Shown piece after piece: positions 9,465 to 17,501 of a DNA stretch of 64,000 nt. This DNA is from DATLGB01 sp963724135 (GTDB lineage Bacteria; Actinomycetota; Thermoleophilia; Solirubrobacterales; Solirubrobacteraceae). Made by a program: the position numbers and the translations under genes. The stretch spans positions 930,001-994,000 of the forward strand of contig CAVRTA010000004.1 in NCBI GenBank assembly GCA_963724135.1, given 5' to 3'. Under the pieces are notes generated by a model. That model did no database searches. It worked only from the letters and a program-made list of their open reading frames with translations, and was not told the origin of the DNA. Each line of letters begins with the position of its first letter. Position 1 is the stretch's first letter.

Positions 9465-10275
9465 GGTCCATGTCCTCCTCGTCGAGGGGAAGGCGAGGCG
9501 GGCGGGTGGGCCCGCCGTAGGCGCCGCTCAGATCGAGCGCGGCCTTGAAGCTCTGCACCAGCCGCGGGTCCATGTCCAGCCGCGCGAGCGGGGCGAGCTT
9601 CGGCCACACGGCGCGCGCGCGGTCGAGGTCACCCGCCGTCACCAGCCGTTCCAGCTCCAGGCACTCGACGGGGAAGACGTTCGCGACGCCGGAGACCCAG
9701 CCCACCGCGCCCGCGGCATAGCCCTCGAGCGCCCAGTCGTCGCCGCCGATCAGCACCTCCAGATCGCTGATCTCGAGCAGCCGGGCGATGCGGCGAGCGT
9801 CGCCGGAGCACTCCTTGATCGCGGTCACGCCGGGCAACGACGCGATCGACTCCGGTGACATGTCGAGCCGCGACGCCTCGGGGTTGTTGTAGGCCATCAC
9901 CGGCAGCGCGCCGCCGATGGCGTCGTACCACGCGTGCAGCTCGCGCTCGGTCGCCTCGTAGGTCGTCGGCGGCAGGCACATCACGCCGTGCGCGCCGGCG
10001 TCGACCGCCTGCTGCACGTTGGCCACGACCGCGGCGGTGGTGGCGGCGGACACGCCGACGGTCACCGTGAGCCCCGTTCCCAGCGCGGCGTCGATCACGG
10101 CGCGCCGCTCGTCGGCGGACAAAGAGGCGGCCTCGCCCATCGTCCCGCACACGACGACGTGCTCGATGCCGGCGGCCTGCAGGCGCCGCGCGTGCGCGTC
10201 GAGCTCGCCGGTCACGACCGCGAGCTCGGCGTCGAAGGGTGTCAGCAGCGCCGGGATGACGCCCGTGAAGGTCAT
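9445..10275 (-). CDS. DapA-family lyase, probable pyrroline-4-hydroxy-2-carboxylate deaminase
   Basis: A 276-aa class I aldolase of the dihydrodipicolinate synthase/NanA superfamily. Schiff-base Lys154 lies in TAIKECSGD, Tyr129 in VMAYNNP, and the phosphate/carboxylate loop CGTMGEAASLS at 43-53. In hydroxyproline catabolism a member of this family converts the pyrroline to 2-oxoglutarate semialdehyde. The three genes that follow encode the matching epimerase, flavoprotein and aldehyde dehydrogenase, which is why I prefer this role over lysine synthesis. The start is only 5 bp after the cofE stop, so F420 and hydroxyproline genes may share a transcript. Confidence 0.78.
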   Translation of the reverse strand: MTFTGVIPALLTPFDAELAVVTGELDAHARRLQAAGIEHVVVCGTMGEAASLSADERRAVIDAALGTGLTVTVGVSAATTAAVVANVQQAVDAGAHGVMCLPPTTYEATERELHAWYDAIGGALPVMAYNNPEASRLDMSPESIASLPGVTAIKECSGDARRIARLLEISDLEVLIGGDDWALEGYAAGAVGWVSGVANVFPVECLELERLVTAGDLDRARAVWPKLAPLARLDMDPRLVQSFKAALDLSGAYGGPTRPPRLPLDEEDMDRVRAAL

Positions 10276-10280
10276 GCGCG

Positions 10281-11000
10281 TCAGTGAAACAGGTCGTGGT
10301 CGCGTGCGCGGACCAGCGCGCCGGCGCCCGGACCGTCCTCGTCGAGCACGTGCGCCTCCAAACCGCGCACCCGCACGGCCGGCACGCCCGCCGCCTTGGA
10401 CCGGGCGAGGTCCGCCGCCGCCGCGGCCTGGTCGGCCACGGCGATGTGCGTCGCGTGCAGCTCGCGCCCGTCGCGATCGAGCGTGCCGCGGTAGTCGGCC
10501 AGCGGCGCCAGCCCGGCGCAGCCGATCGCGACCTCCGCCTGCCCGACGCGCCACGCGCGCCCGAACGAGTCGCTGATGACGACGGCGCAGCCGAGCGCAG
10601 CCCGCAGCGAGCGCGCCGAGGCGTCGGGGTCAAGCGGCAGCAGCACCGCCCGGTCCGGGCCGCCGGCGTTCGAGCGGTCGACCCCGGCGTTCGCGCACAC
10701 GAACCCATGGCGCGTGCGGCAGATCAGCCTCCCGGCCTCCGCGCGCACCACCTCCTCGGCCTCGTCCAGGACGACCTGCACCGCGCGGGCGTCCTTGCCC
10801 CAGCGAGCCGCCCAGTCGCGGGCCCACTCTCCGGGCGCGACCGTCGCGAGGTCGACGACGCGCCCCTCCGCCTTCGACACGACCTTGTGCGCCACCACGA
10901 GCACGTCCGCGCCGGCCAGCTCGTGCTCTCTCAGCAGCGCCGCGAGGTCGTCGCCGGGCCGCACCTCCGGCAGCCCCGGCAGGGCCTCCGCGGCGATCAC
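10281..11000 (-). CDS. cofE: coenzyme F420-0:L-glutamate ligase
   Basis: A 239-aa CofE/FbiB-N family protein that adds glutamates to F420-0. Conserved segments include ADVLVVAHKVVSKAEGRVV (31-49), RTRHGFVCANAGVDRSN, LGCAVVISDSFGRAWRVGQ and the following IGCAGL. GTG 11000 overlaps the cofC stop (GTGA). Mycobacterial FbiB carries a C-terminal nitroreductase-like domain; it is absent here, so this is the stand-alone CofE form. Confidence 0.92.
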   Translation of the reverse strand: MIAAEALPGLPEVRPGDDLAALLREHELAGADVLVVAHKVVSKAEGRVVDLATVAPGEWARDWAARWGKDARAVQVVLDEAEEVVRAEAGRLICRTRHGFVCANAGVDRSNAGGPDRAVLLPLDPDASARSLRAALGCAVVISDSFGRAWRVGQAEVAIGCAGLAPLADYRGTLDRDGRELHATHIAVADQAAAAADLARSKAAGVPAVRVRGLEAHVLDEDGPGAGALVRARDHDLFH

Positions 11001-11563
11001 GCGGCGGCCAGCGCGGCCAGGTCCTCGGGCGTGTCGACGTCGAAGGCCAGCGACGGCACCTCGAGGACTCGCACCGGCACGCCGGCCGCGCGCGCCAGCG
11101 CCTCGTGGCGCGCGCGCGAGCCGGGCCCGAACGACGGCGCCATCGCGTCCGGTGGCTCGAGCACCAGCGCGTTGGTGCCGGTCCCGTGGCGGTCGGGGAC
11201 GATCGTGACGCCCGGGCCGGCGGCCTCCAGCAGCGCGTCGACCTCCATCGGGTCGAGCAGCGGGCAGTCACCGGGGACGAGCAGCACGCGCGACGCGCCG
11301 CGAGCCACCGCCGCCTCCACGCCCAGCAGCGCGGCCTCGGAGTGCCCGCGCTCCTCCGGGTCGTCCACGATGCACAAAAGGGTCCGTCCCTTTTGTGACA
11401 GGCGGGGCTCGCGCGTGACCACCAGCACCTCCGCCAAGCCGCGGACCTCGGCGAGCGCGCGCAGGACGTCGGCAGCCATGCTCTCCGCGCGCTCCGGGTC
11501 GCCGCCGAGGCGGGTCTTGGCCCGGGCGAAGGTCTTGATCGGGAGCACGGCGACGGTGGTCAT
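10997..11563 (-). CDS. cofC: 2-phospho-L-lactate/PEP guanylyltransferase
   Basis: A 188-aa nucleotidyltransferase that makes the activated lactyl/enolpyruvyl donor used by CofD. It has the N-terminal loop LPIKTFARAKTRLGG, the metal site VLLVPGDCPLLDP and a C-terminal AFDVDTPEDLAAL. ATG 11563 overlaps the fbiC stop. Residues about 56-64 (SQKGRTLLC) are encoded by a copy of the dispersed palindrome at 11373-11397, between LVVTREPRL and IVDDPEERGHSEA. The insertion keeps the frame and lies in a surface loop region of the family, so activity may survive. Confidence 0.92.
   Translation of the reverse strand: MTTVAVLPIKTFARAKTRLGGDPERAESMAADVLRALAEVRGLAEVLVVTREPRLSQKGRTLLCIVDDPEERGHSEAALLGVEAAVARGASRVLLVPGDCPLLDPMEVDALLEAAGPGVTIVPDRHGTGTNALVLEPPDAMAPSFGPGSRARHEALARAAGVPVRVLEVPSLAFDVDTPEDLAALAAA
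11373..11397. repeat. palindromic repeat element, copy 2 (inside cofC)
   Basis: Perfect inverted repeat with arms CACAAAAGGG and CCCTTTTGTG around TCCGT. It is located inside the cofC coding region and read through in frame. The core is shared with copies at 2734-2764 and 20448-20478. Confidence 0.88.
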
Positions 11564-13737
11564 GCCGCCACCGGCAGGGGGTAGCGGCGGCGGATGTCGT
11601 AGAGGGTCGTGCGCTCAGCCGCGGGGCGGCCGGCGGCGTGGGCGGCGCCGACGAGCTCCTCGGGATCCAGGCGCACGCCGTACTCCGAGCCGGCCATGCG
11701 CGAGATCGACTCCTCCATCAGCGTGCCGCCGAGGTCGTTGACGCCCCAGCGCAGCGCCTCGGTGGCGGTCTGGAGGCCCATCTTCACCCAGCTCGCCTGG
11801 AGGCTGGAGATCGAGTGCCCGAGGGCGAGGCGGAAGACCGCGGTGTGGCGAAGGTTGTCCTCGACCGAGATCGGCTCGATGCCGTGCGTGCGCCCGAGCA
11901 GCGTCTGGTACGGGATGAACGACAGGGGCACGAACTCGGTGAAGCCGCCCGTGCGCTGCTGCAGCGCGCGCACGACGCGCATGTGCTCGGCGAGCTCGTG
12001 CGGCTCCTCGACGTGCCCGAACATCACCGTCACCGTCGAGCGCAGCCCGACGCCGTGCGCGGCCTCGACGATCTCGACCCACCTGCCCGCCGGCAGCTTG
12101 TTGGGGGAGATGCGCTGGCGCACGCCGTCCTCGAGGACCTCCGCCGCCGTTCCCGGCACCGACCCGAGGCCGGCCGAGCGCAGCTCCTCGAAGACCCGCG
12201 CGGGCGCCAGCCCGGAGGTCGCGCACATGTGGTCGACCTCCATCGGCGAGTACGCGTGGAGGTGCAGCTGCGGCGCGGTCTCCCGGGCCAGGCGCAGCCA
12301 GCCCAGGTAGTCGTCGAAGGTCCAGTCCGGGTGGATGCCGGATTGGATGCAGATCTCGGTCGCGCCGTAGGCGACCGCGTCGTGCACCCTCCGCACGAAC
12401 TCCTCGCGGTCGTGTTCGTAGGCGTCGGGCGAGCGGCGCCCGACGCCGAAGCCGCAGAAAGCGCAGCCGACGACGCAGACGTTGGAGACGTTGATGTTGC
12501 GGTTGACGACGAACGTGACCTCGTCGCCGGCGAGCTCGGCGCGCAGGTCGTCGGCGGCCTGGCGGATGTCCTCGACCGCCTCGGGCCGCGTCTCGCAGAA
12601 CAGGCCCGTCACCTCGTCGGCGGACAGCTCCGCGCCCGCGCGGGCCCGTGCGACGACGCCGGCCAGCGAGCCGTTGAGCAGCGGCCGCGCGCGCCGGGGC
12701 CGGAAGGTGGGATACACGCGCTCGATCACCTCGAGCACGCGGGGCGACTGCCACTCGGCGTCCATGAACCGCGGGTACACGCACAGCCGCTCGGCCAGCG
12801 CGACGCCGTCCTGCATCAGCCGCTCGCGCACCTGCCGCGGCGACGGGAAGGGATGCTCGGGCGAGATGTGGTCGCCGTTGGCGCTCAGGCCGCCGAGGTC
12901 GGTCGCGCCCGCGGCGACGAGCTCCGGCCACCACTGAGACAAATTGGGCGGCACCTGGACGCCCACGCCGGGCAGCAGCCGCCGGGCCTCGCCGATCAGC
13001 CGCTTGATCTCGTCGAGCGAGACCGGGCTCGCCCACGCCGGGAGCTCATGATGCGGCCGGTCGGCCACGCCCGTCCGCCACAGCTGCTCGGCCGCGGCGC
13101 CGGCGATCGCGGCCGGCTCGCGCCCGTAGTAGGACTGGTGCGGCACGAAGTTCTGGATGATCACCTCCTGCAGGTGGTCCATCCCGCTCAGGGCCTCGAG
13201 CGCCGCGACCCGCTCGTCCGCGGACTCGCCGATGCCGACGAGGATGCCGCTGGTGAACGGGATGCGCAGCTCCCCGGCGGCGCGGATGCATCCCAGCCGC
13301 ACGTCGGGATGCTTGGTCGGCGACCCCTGGTGCGCGACCAGGTCGGGGTTGACCGACTCGAGCATCAGGCCCTGCGACGCGGTCACCTCCCGCAGCCGCG
13401 CCAGATCGGCGGGCTCCAGCACGCCCAGGTTCGTGTGCGGGAGCAGGCCGCGGTCGAGCGCCTCGCCGCACGCCCACGCGACGTAGGCGACGAAGTCCTC
13501 GAACCCCAGCTCCGCCAGCTTCGCGCGCACGCCGGGGTGGTGGTCGGGCGCCTCCCCGGTGAGGACGAGCAGCTCCTTGACCTGCCGCCGCGCGGCGCGG
13601 TCGATCAGCTTGAGCACCGCCTCGGGCTCGTGCAGGTGCGGCTGGTGCGTGGCGAACGCGCAGTACTTGCAGTAGCACCGGCACGTCCGCGAGAGGGAGA
13701 GCGTGACGTTGCGGCTGAACGTGACGCGGCGGCGCAT
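11560..13737 (-). CDS. fbiC: FO synthase, bifunctional CofG/CofH (FbiC)
   Basis: A 725-aa fusion of two radical SAM enzymes that make the deazaflavin FO from tyrosine and 5-amino-6-ribitylamino-uracil. The N-terminal CofG half has its cluster cysteines at C19, C23 and C26 (CRCYCKYC). The second half (CofH) has CVVGCAFC near residue 420, followed by EICIQSGIHPDW. It is shorter than mycobacterial FbiC (about 850 aa), mainly by lacking the N-terminal extension. It starts at ATG 13737 and leads the fbiC-cofC-cofE operon, with 4-bp overlaps at each junction. A 106-bp gap separates it from the divergent collagen-like gene. Confidence 0.94.
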   Translation of the reverse strand: MRRRVTFSRNVTLSLSRTCRCYCKYCAFATHQPHLHEPEAVLKLIDRAARRQVKELLVLTGEAPDHHPGVRAKLAELGFEDFVAYVAWACGEALDRGLLPHTNLGVLEPADLARLREVTASQGLMLESVNPDLVAHQGSPTKHPDVRLGCIRAAGELRIPFTSGILVGIGESADERVAALEALSGMDHLQEVIIQNFVPHQSYYGREPAAIAGAAAEQLWRTGVADRPHHELPAWASPVSLDEIKRLIGEARRLLPGVGVQVPPNLSQWWPELVAAGATDLGGLSANGDHISPEHPFPSPRQVRERLMQDGVALAERLCVYPRFMDAEWQSPRVLEVIERVYPTFRPRRARPLLNGSLAGVVARARAGAELSADEVTGLFCETRPEAVEDIRQAADDLRAELAGDEVTFVVNRNINVSNVCVVGCAFCGFGVGRRSPDAYEHDREEFVRRVHDAVAYGATEICIQSGIHPDWTFDDYLGWLRLARETAPQLHLHAYSPMEVDHMCATSGLAPARVFEELRSAGLGSVPGTAAEVLEDGVRQRISPNKLPAGRWVEIVEAAHGVGLRSTVTVMFGHVEEPHELAEHMRVVRALQQRTGGFTEFVPLSFIPYQTLLGRTHGIEPISVEDNLRHTAVFRLALGHSISSLQASWVKMGLQTATEALRWGVNDLGGTLMEESISRMAGSEYGVRLDPEELVGAAHAAGRPAAERTTLYDIRRRYPLPVAA

Positions 13738-13843
13738 CGGGACCGCACGCTACCGCGCCCGGCGCGATGGCTCGGGCCCGGTTGTCGGCGCCACGGCGCT
13801 CTGGTAGTAGTTCCCGCGGCTGGGAAAACGACGGGAGGCTCGG

Positions 13844-14719
13844 ATGTCTGGCAGGAAGCGGCGGATCTCGATCGCGACGGGCGTGGTGGCGCTCGCGACC
13901 GTGGGCACGGCGGTGGCGGTGACCGACAGCGGCACCATCACGGCGTGCGTGCACAAGAGCAACGGCCAGACGCGCATCGTCGACGGTGCCGGCGACTGCA
14001 AGAACAACGAGCGCGTGGAGACGTGGAACCGCCAGGGAGCCGCTGGTCCGACCGGAGCCGCCGGTCCTGCCGGTCCCGCGGGTCCTCCCGGCCCCAAGGG
14101 CGACGCCGGAGCGCAGGGCCCGGCGGGCCCCGCCGGACCTGAGGGCCCCCAGGGCCCGCCCGGCCCCGAGGGGGCTGCCGGCCCGAGCGGCGCCGAGGGC
14201 GCTCAGGGCCCCGCCGGTCCCGCCGGTCCCGCCGGCCCCGCCGGAGCGGACGGCGAAGACGGCGAGCAGGGCCCGCCCGGCCCGGCCGGTCCCGAGGGCG
14301 AAGACGGCGCCCAGGGCCCCGCGGGCCCGCCCGGACCGGCCGGCCCCGCCGGTGGTGAGAGCAAGGGCGCGTACCAGGGCTTCAACGATCCGCCGGACAC
14401 GACCTTCTCGCTGCAATCCATAACGATCACGCTCGACGCGCCCGGTCGGCTGCACGTGATCGGGGCGGGGGCACGGCAGGTGTTCTGTGGCGACACCTGC
14501 AGCCCGGCCATCGGGCTCTTCGTCGACGGGACGAAGATCGCCGGCTCAGCCTTCCTCGTGCCCCGGAACGACCGCACGAGCTACACCACGCAGGGGATCA
14601 CCGACGTCCTGCCCGCAGGCTCCCATCTCGTCCAGATCCGGGTGGGTGCCTACAACGGGGACGTGACCGCCGCGAGTACGAACACGGAGACCCTCACCGC
14701 CACCACCCTGGCCCCCTGA
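13844..14719 (+). CDS. secreted collagen-like protein 1
   Basis: A 291-aa protein with a basic N-terminus and hydrophobic segment (ISIATGVVALATVGTAVAV), a short Cys-containing stretch (TACVHKSNGQTRIVDGAGDC), about 35 Gly-X-Y triplets from residue 65 to 170 rich in GPAGPA and GEDGEQ, and a 120-aa C-terminal domain of beta-strand character (ITITLDAPGRLHVIGAGA) that may drive trimer formation. RBS GGGAGG precedes ATG 13844. It probably forms a triple-helical stalk outside the cell. Bacterial collagens normally lack hydroxyproline. Confidence 0.85.
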   Translation: MSGRKRRISIATGVVALATVGTAVAVTDSGTITACVHKSNGQTRIVDGAGDCKNNERVETWNRQGAAGPTGAAGPAGPAGPPGPKGDAGAQGPAGPAGPEGPQGPPGPEGAAGPSGAEGAQGPAGPAGPAGPAGADGEDGEQGPPGPAGPEGEDGAQGPAGPPGPAGPAGGESKGAYQGFNDPPDTTFSLQSITITLDAPGRLHVIGAGARQVFCGDTCSPAIGLFVDGTKIAGSAFLVPRNDRTSYTTQGITDVLPAGSHLVQIRVGAYNGDVTAASTNTETLTATTLAP

Positions 14720-14745
14720 GGACGGCACGTCTCATCGGCCTCCTG

Positions 14746-15075
14746 GTGACGGCGGCCTCGCTCGCCGGCTGTGCCGGGGCGGATCAGGATCCGCCCCGGC
14801 CGTCGCCGACCCCGGCCGTGGTCAACACGCCCGAGCCCGTGTCCGAGGTCAATGTGAACGGGCGCCGATTCTCACCCGCAAAGGTGACAGGCGATCAGGG
14901 ACGACAGCTGCGGATCATCGGCGATGAGGAGCGCCACCTGATCGCTTTCCGTGGCGCCGAGGTGCCGCTGGAACCGGGCGCGACCGCCGACCTCGTGGTC
15001 CCGGCCCGGGCGGGCCGCTACCAGTTCGTCTGCCGGGTGCACCCGAGGATGCGGGGAACGCTCGTCGTCAGATGA
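14746..15075 (+). CDS. cupredoxin-like lipoprotein
   Basis: A plastocyanin/EfeO-type cupredoxin domain after a lipobox (ASLAGC). The copper ligands are in place: H64, C96, H99 and M102 in the pattern CRVHPRM. From GTG 14746 the signal peptide is too short. An in-frame CTG at 14716, overlapping the collagen gene's stop, would give the better signal LRTARLIGLLVTAASLAGC, so the true start may be there. A Pro-rich linker separates anchor and domain. Likely an extracytoplasmic copper or electron-transfer protein co-transcribed with collagen-like protein 1. Confidence 0.78.
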   Translation: MTAASLAGCAGADQDPPRPSPTPAVVNTPEPVSEVNVNGRRFSPAKVTGDQGRQLRIIGDEERHLIAFRGAEVPLEPGATADLVVPARAGRYQFVCRVHPRMRGTLVVR

Positions 15076-15886
15076 AGAGGTCCGGGATGAGGTCCTCCTC
15101 GGACCCGCCCTCGCCCGCGCGGTAGTGGTCGAGCGGCCCCTCGAGGACCTCGTCGTCGATGAAGAAGTTGCCGGTGCACTCGCGCGCGTCGCGCACGAAG
15201 ATCGCGTGGGCGGCGTCGCCCATGATCTCCGGCTTGCGCGCCTTGGCCATCGCCTCGTCGCCGCCGAGCAGGTTCTGCACCGCCGCCGTGGCGATGATCG
15301 TCCGCGGCCACAGCGAGTTGAACGCGATCCCGTCCTCGCGGAACTCCTCCGCCATCCCCAGCGTGCACATGCTCATCCCGTACTTGGCGATCGAGTAGCC
15401 GACGTGCGCCCCGAACCACTTCGGCTCCATGTTCAGCGGCGGCGACAGCGTCAGCACGTGCGGATTCTCCGCCTGCTTGAGATGGGGGATCGACGCCTTC
15501 GAGAACAGGAAGGTGCCGCGCGTGTTGATGTCCTGCATCAGGTCGTAGCGCTTCATCTCGAGCTGCTCGGTCCCGGCCAGGTTGATCGCCGAGGCGTTGT
15601 TGACGCAGATGTCGATCCCGCCGAACCTCTCGACGCACTGGGAGACCGCGCCGAGCACCGAGTCCTCGTCGCGGACGTCGCCGACGATCGGCAGCGCCTG
15701 GCCGCCGGCCGCCTCGATCTCCTCGGCGGCGGTGTAGATCGTCCCCTCGAGCTTGGGATGGGGCTCCGCCGTCTTGGCCACCAGGCACACGTTGGCGCCG
15801 TCCTGCGCGGCCCGCTTGGCGATCGCCAGACCGATGCCGCGGCTGGCGCCGGAGATGATCATGGTCCTGCCCGCGAGGTCGGTCAT
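15068..15886 (-). CDS. SDR-family oxidoreductase
   Basis: A 272-aa short-chain dehydrogenase with the nucleotide loop ISGASRGIG (11-19), NNAS (97-100) and the catalytic pair Tyr164/Lys168 in YSIAKYG. NAMEPKWFGAHV-like sequence (NMEPKWFGAHVGYS) is typical of the HSDL2-like group that acts on lipid or steroid substrates. The start overlaps the cofD stop (ATGA), making it the last gene of the MFS - enoyl-CoA hydratase - cofD - SDR chain. It converges on the cupredoxin gene with an 8-bp overlap. Confidence 0.88.
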   Translation of the reverse strand: MTDLAGRTMIISGASRGIGLAIAKRAAQDGANVCLVAKTAEPHPKLEGTIYTAAEEIEAAGGQALPIVGDVRDEDSVLGAVSQCVERFGGIDICVNNASAINLAGTEQLEMKRYDLMQDINTRGTFLFSKASIPHLKQAENPHVLTLSPPLNMEPKWFGAHVGYSIAKYGMSMCTLGMAEEFREDGIAFNSLWPRTIIATAAVQNLLGGDEAMAKARKPEIMGDAAHAIFVRDARECTGNFFIDDEVLEGPLDHYRAGEGGSEEDLIPDLFI

Positions 15887-16716
15887 GCCGCGAAACCTAT
15901 TACCTCGCGCGCCAGCCGCTCCCGCCGCTCGGGCGTGTCCATGAGGACGTCGGTGACCAGGGTCGGGTGGCCCGGGACCTCCTCGTCGGCGATCCAGCCG
16001 TCGACGAGGTCGCCGTAGTGGGCCACGACGTCGGCGAGGGTGGGCAGGAAGGCGGCCGTGGGCCCCTTGACGATCTCGCCCCGCACGAACGGGGAGACGG
16101 CGACCACGCGCTTGCCCGCGAGCGCCGCGCGCATCCCGTTCGTCTGAAGGATCGGCCCGATCGAGATGACCGGGTTGCTGGGACCGATGACCACGGCGTC
16201 GGCGGCGGCGACGGCCTCGGCGACCTCGGGCGTGATCGTCCCGCCGCCGGCTCGCACGTCGCCCGGCGCGCCGCCGCCCCGGATCATCCATTCCTGGAAC
16301 GGGACGCCGCCGACGAAGGTCGGGGCGGGCTCGTCGCACATCGGCAGCACCCGCGTGCGCACGCCGAGTGACACCCGGAGCGCGTCGATCGTCTCCGTCA
16401 GCCGGTCGCCGGCCCGCAACCGCCGCAGCCGGTGGCGACCGATCTGAAGGTCCTCGTCGCCGAGGTTGAACCAGATGTCCTCGCCCTGCTCTCGCAGCGC
16501 GTCCATGGCGTGGAAGGTGTCGCCCTCCAGGCCCCAGCCGCGCGCGTCGATGCGGTCGGCCAGCCAGAACAGGATCAGGTCGGGGTCCGGGCTGACGTGC
16601 GCGTCGTAGATCTCGATGTCGTCGCCCGTGTTGGCGACGACGACCGTCTCGGTGACCTCGGCCATCCCGCGCGCGAGCTTCGCGCCGCCGGTGCCCCCGG
16701 CGAGGACGGCGATCAA
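15883..16716 (-). CDS. cofD: 2-phospho-L-lactate transferase CofD/FbiA
   Basis: A 277-aa protein that joins the CofC product to FO to give F420-0 or dehydro-F420-0. The N-terminal GGTGGAKLARG loop (7-17), ANTGDDIEIYDAHVSPDPD and AVVIGPSNPVISIGPIL are the family signatures. TTG at 16716 overlaps the enoyl-CoA hydratase stop (TTGA), and the protein begins IAVLAGGTGG as homologues do. It is separated from fbiC-cofC-cofE by the collagen/cupredoxin genes and the SDR gene. Confidence 0.93.
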   Translation of the reverse strand: MIAVLAGGTGGAKLARGMAEVTETVVVANTGDDIEIYDAHVSPDPDLILFWLADRIDARGWGLEGDTFHAMDALREQGEDIWFNLGDEDLQIGRHRLRRLRAGDRLTETIDALRVSLGVRTRVLPMCDEPAPTFVGGVPFQEWMIRGGGAPGDVRAGGGTITPEVAEAVAAADAVVIGPSNPVISIGPILQTNGMRAALAGKRVVAVSPFVRGEIVKGPTAAFLPTLADVVAHYGDLVDGWIADEEVPGHPTLVTDVLMDTPERRERLAREVIGFAA

Positions 16717-17501
16717 CGCCCGGAGAACTCGGGCTGCCGCTTGGCGGCGAAGGCCCGGGCGCCCTCGGCGAAGTCCTCGGTGGAGGCGCACACGGTCTGG
16801 AGCGCGATCTCGAGCTCGAGCGTGGTGGAGAGCGCGGGGCGCGCGCTCGCGTCGATGACACGCTTGGCCAGGCCGGCCGCCACGGGCGCGCACAGCAGCA
16901 GCTCGTCGACGAGTTGCTGCGTGGCCGTCTCGACCTCCTCGGGCGCCGCGACGCGGTTGGCGAGGCCGATGCGCTCGGCCTCCGTCCCGTCGATCAGCCG
17001 CCCGGTCATGATCAGCTCCTTGGCGCGGCCGAGGCCGACGACCTGCGGCAGGCGCGAGGAGCCGCCGACGTCGGGGATCAGCCCGAGGCGCGTCTCCGGC
17101 AGGCCCGTGATCGCGTCGGACGCGATCACGCGCAGGTCGCACGCCAGCGCCGTCTCCAGCGCGCCGCCGATGCAGCCGCCCTGGATCTGGCAGACGACCG
17201 GCTTGGGCAGCTCCTCGATGGCGTTGACGACATCCAGCCACCCCTTGCGGAAAGTGCGCAGCAGCTCGAGCCCCGCCTCACCGGCCTGGCCCGCGAGCTC
17301 GTTGAGGTCGACGCCGGAGGAGAACATCGGCCCCGCGCCGCGGAGCACCACGACGTGGACGTCCGCCGCGGTGGACGTGTCGCGCACCGCCTCGCCGAGC
17401 GCCTCGATCAGCTCGCGGTTGAACGCGTTGCGCTTCTCGGGGCGGTTGAGGATCAGGTGACGGACGCGACCGTGGTCCTCGGTCAGCACGAGCTCGCTCA
17501 T
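16713..17501 (-). CDS. enoyl-CoA hydratase/isomerase family protein
   Basis: A 262-aa crotonase-fold protein. It has LILNRPEKRNAFNRELI, the oxyanion-hole segment GPMFSSGVDLNEL, the second oxyanion segment IQGGCIGGALETALACD, and GLPETRLGLIPDVGGSSRLP with the acidic residue of hydratases. Start ATG 17501 overlaps the MFS gene stop and its own stop overlaps cofD, so it is translated within that chain. Substrate unknown. Confidence 0.9.
   Translation of the reverse strand: MSELVLTEDHGRVRHLILNRPEKRNAFNRELIEALGEAVRDTSTAADVHVVVLRGAGPMFSSGVDLNELAGQAGEAGLELLRTFRKGWLDVVNAIEELPKPVVCQIQGGCIGGALETALACDLRVIASDAITGLPETRLGLIPDVGGSSRLPQVVGLGRAKELIMTGRLIDGTEAERIGLANRVAAPEEVETATQQLVDELLLCAPVAAGLAKRVIDASARPALSTTLELEIALQTVCASTEDFAEGARAFAAKRQPEFSGR

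Noticed and set aside
9445..10275. DapA for lysine synthesis
   Set aside because: The neighbours are catabolic (epimerase, flavoprotein, ALDH) and no lysine genes are present; the family alone does not decide.
11638..14142. Plus-strand open frame of 834 codons opposite fbiC
   Set aside because: Radical SAM motifs are on the minus strand; the plus frame is compositional only.
14040..14360. Highly repetitive GC-rich tract resembling a tandem or CRISPR-like repeat
   Set aside because: It encodes Gly-X-Y triplets in one frame; there are no spacers or constant repeat units, and no cas genes.
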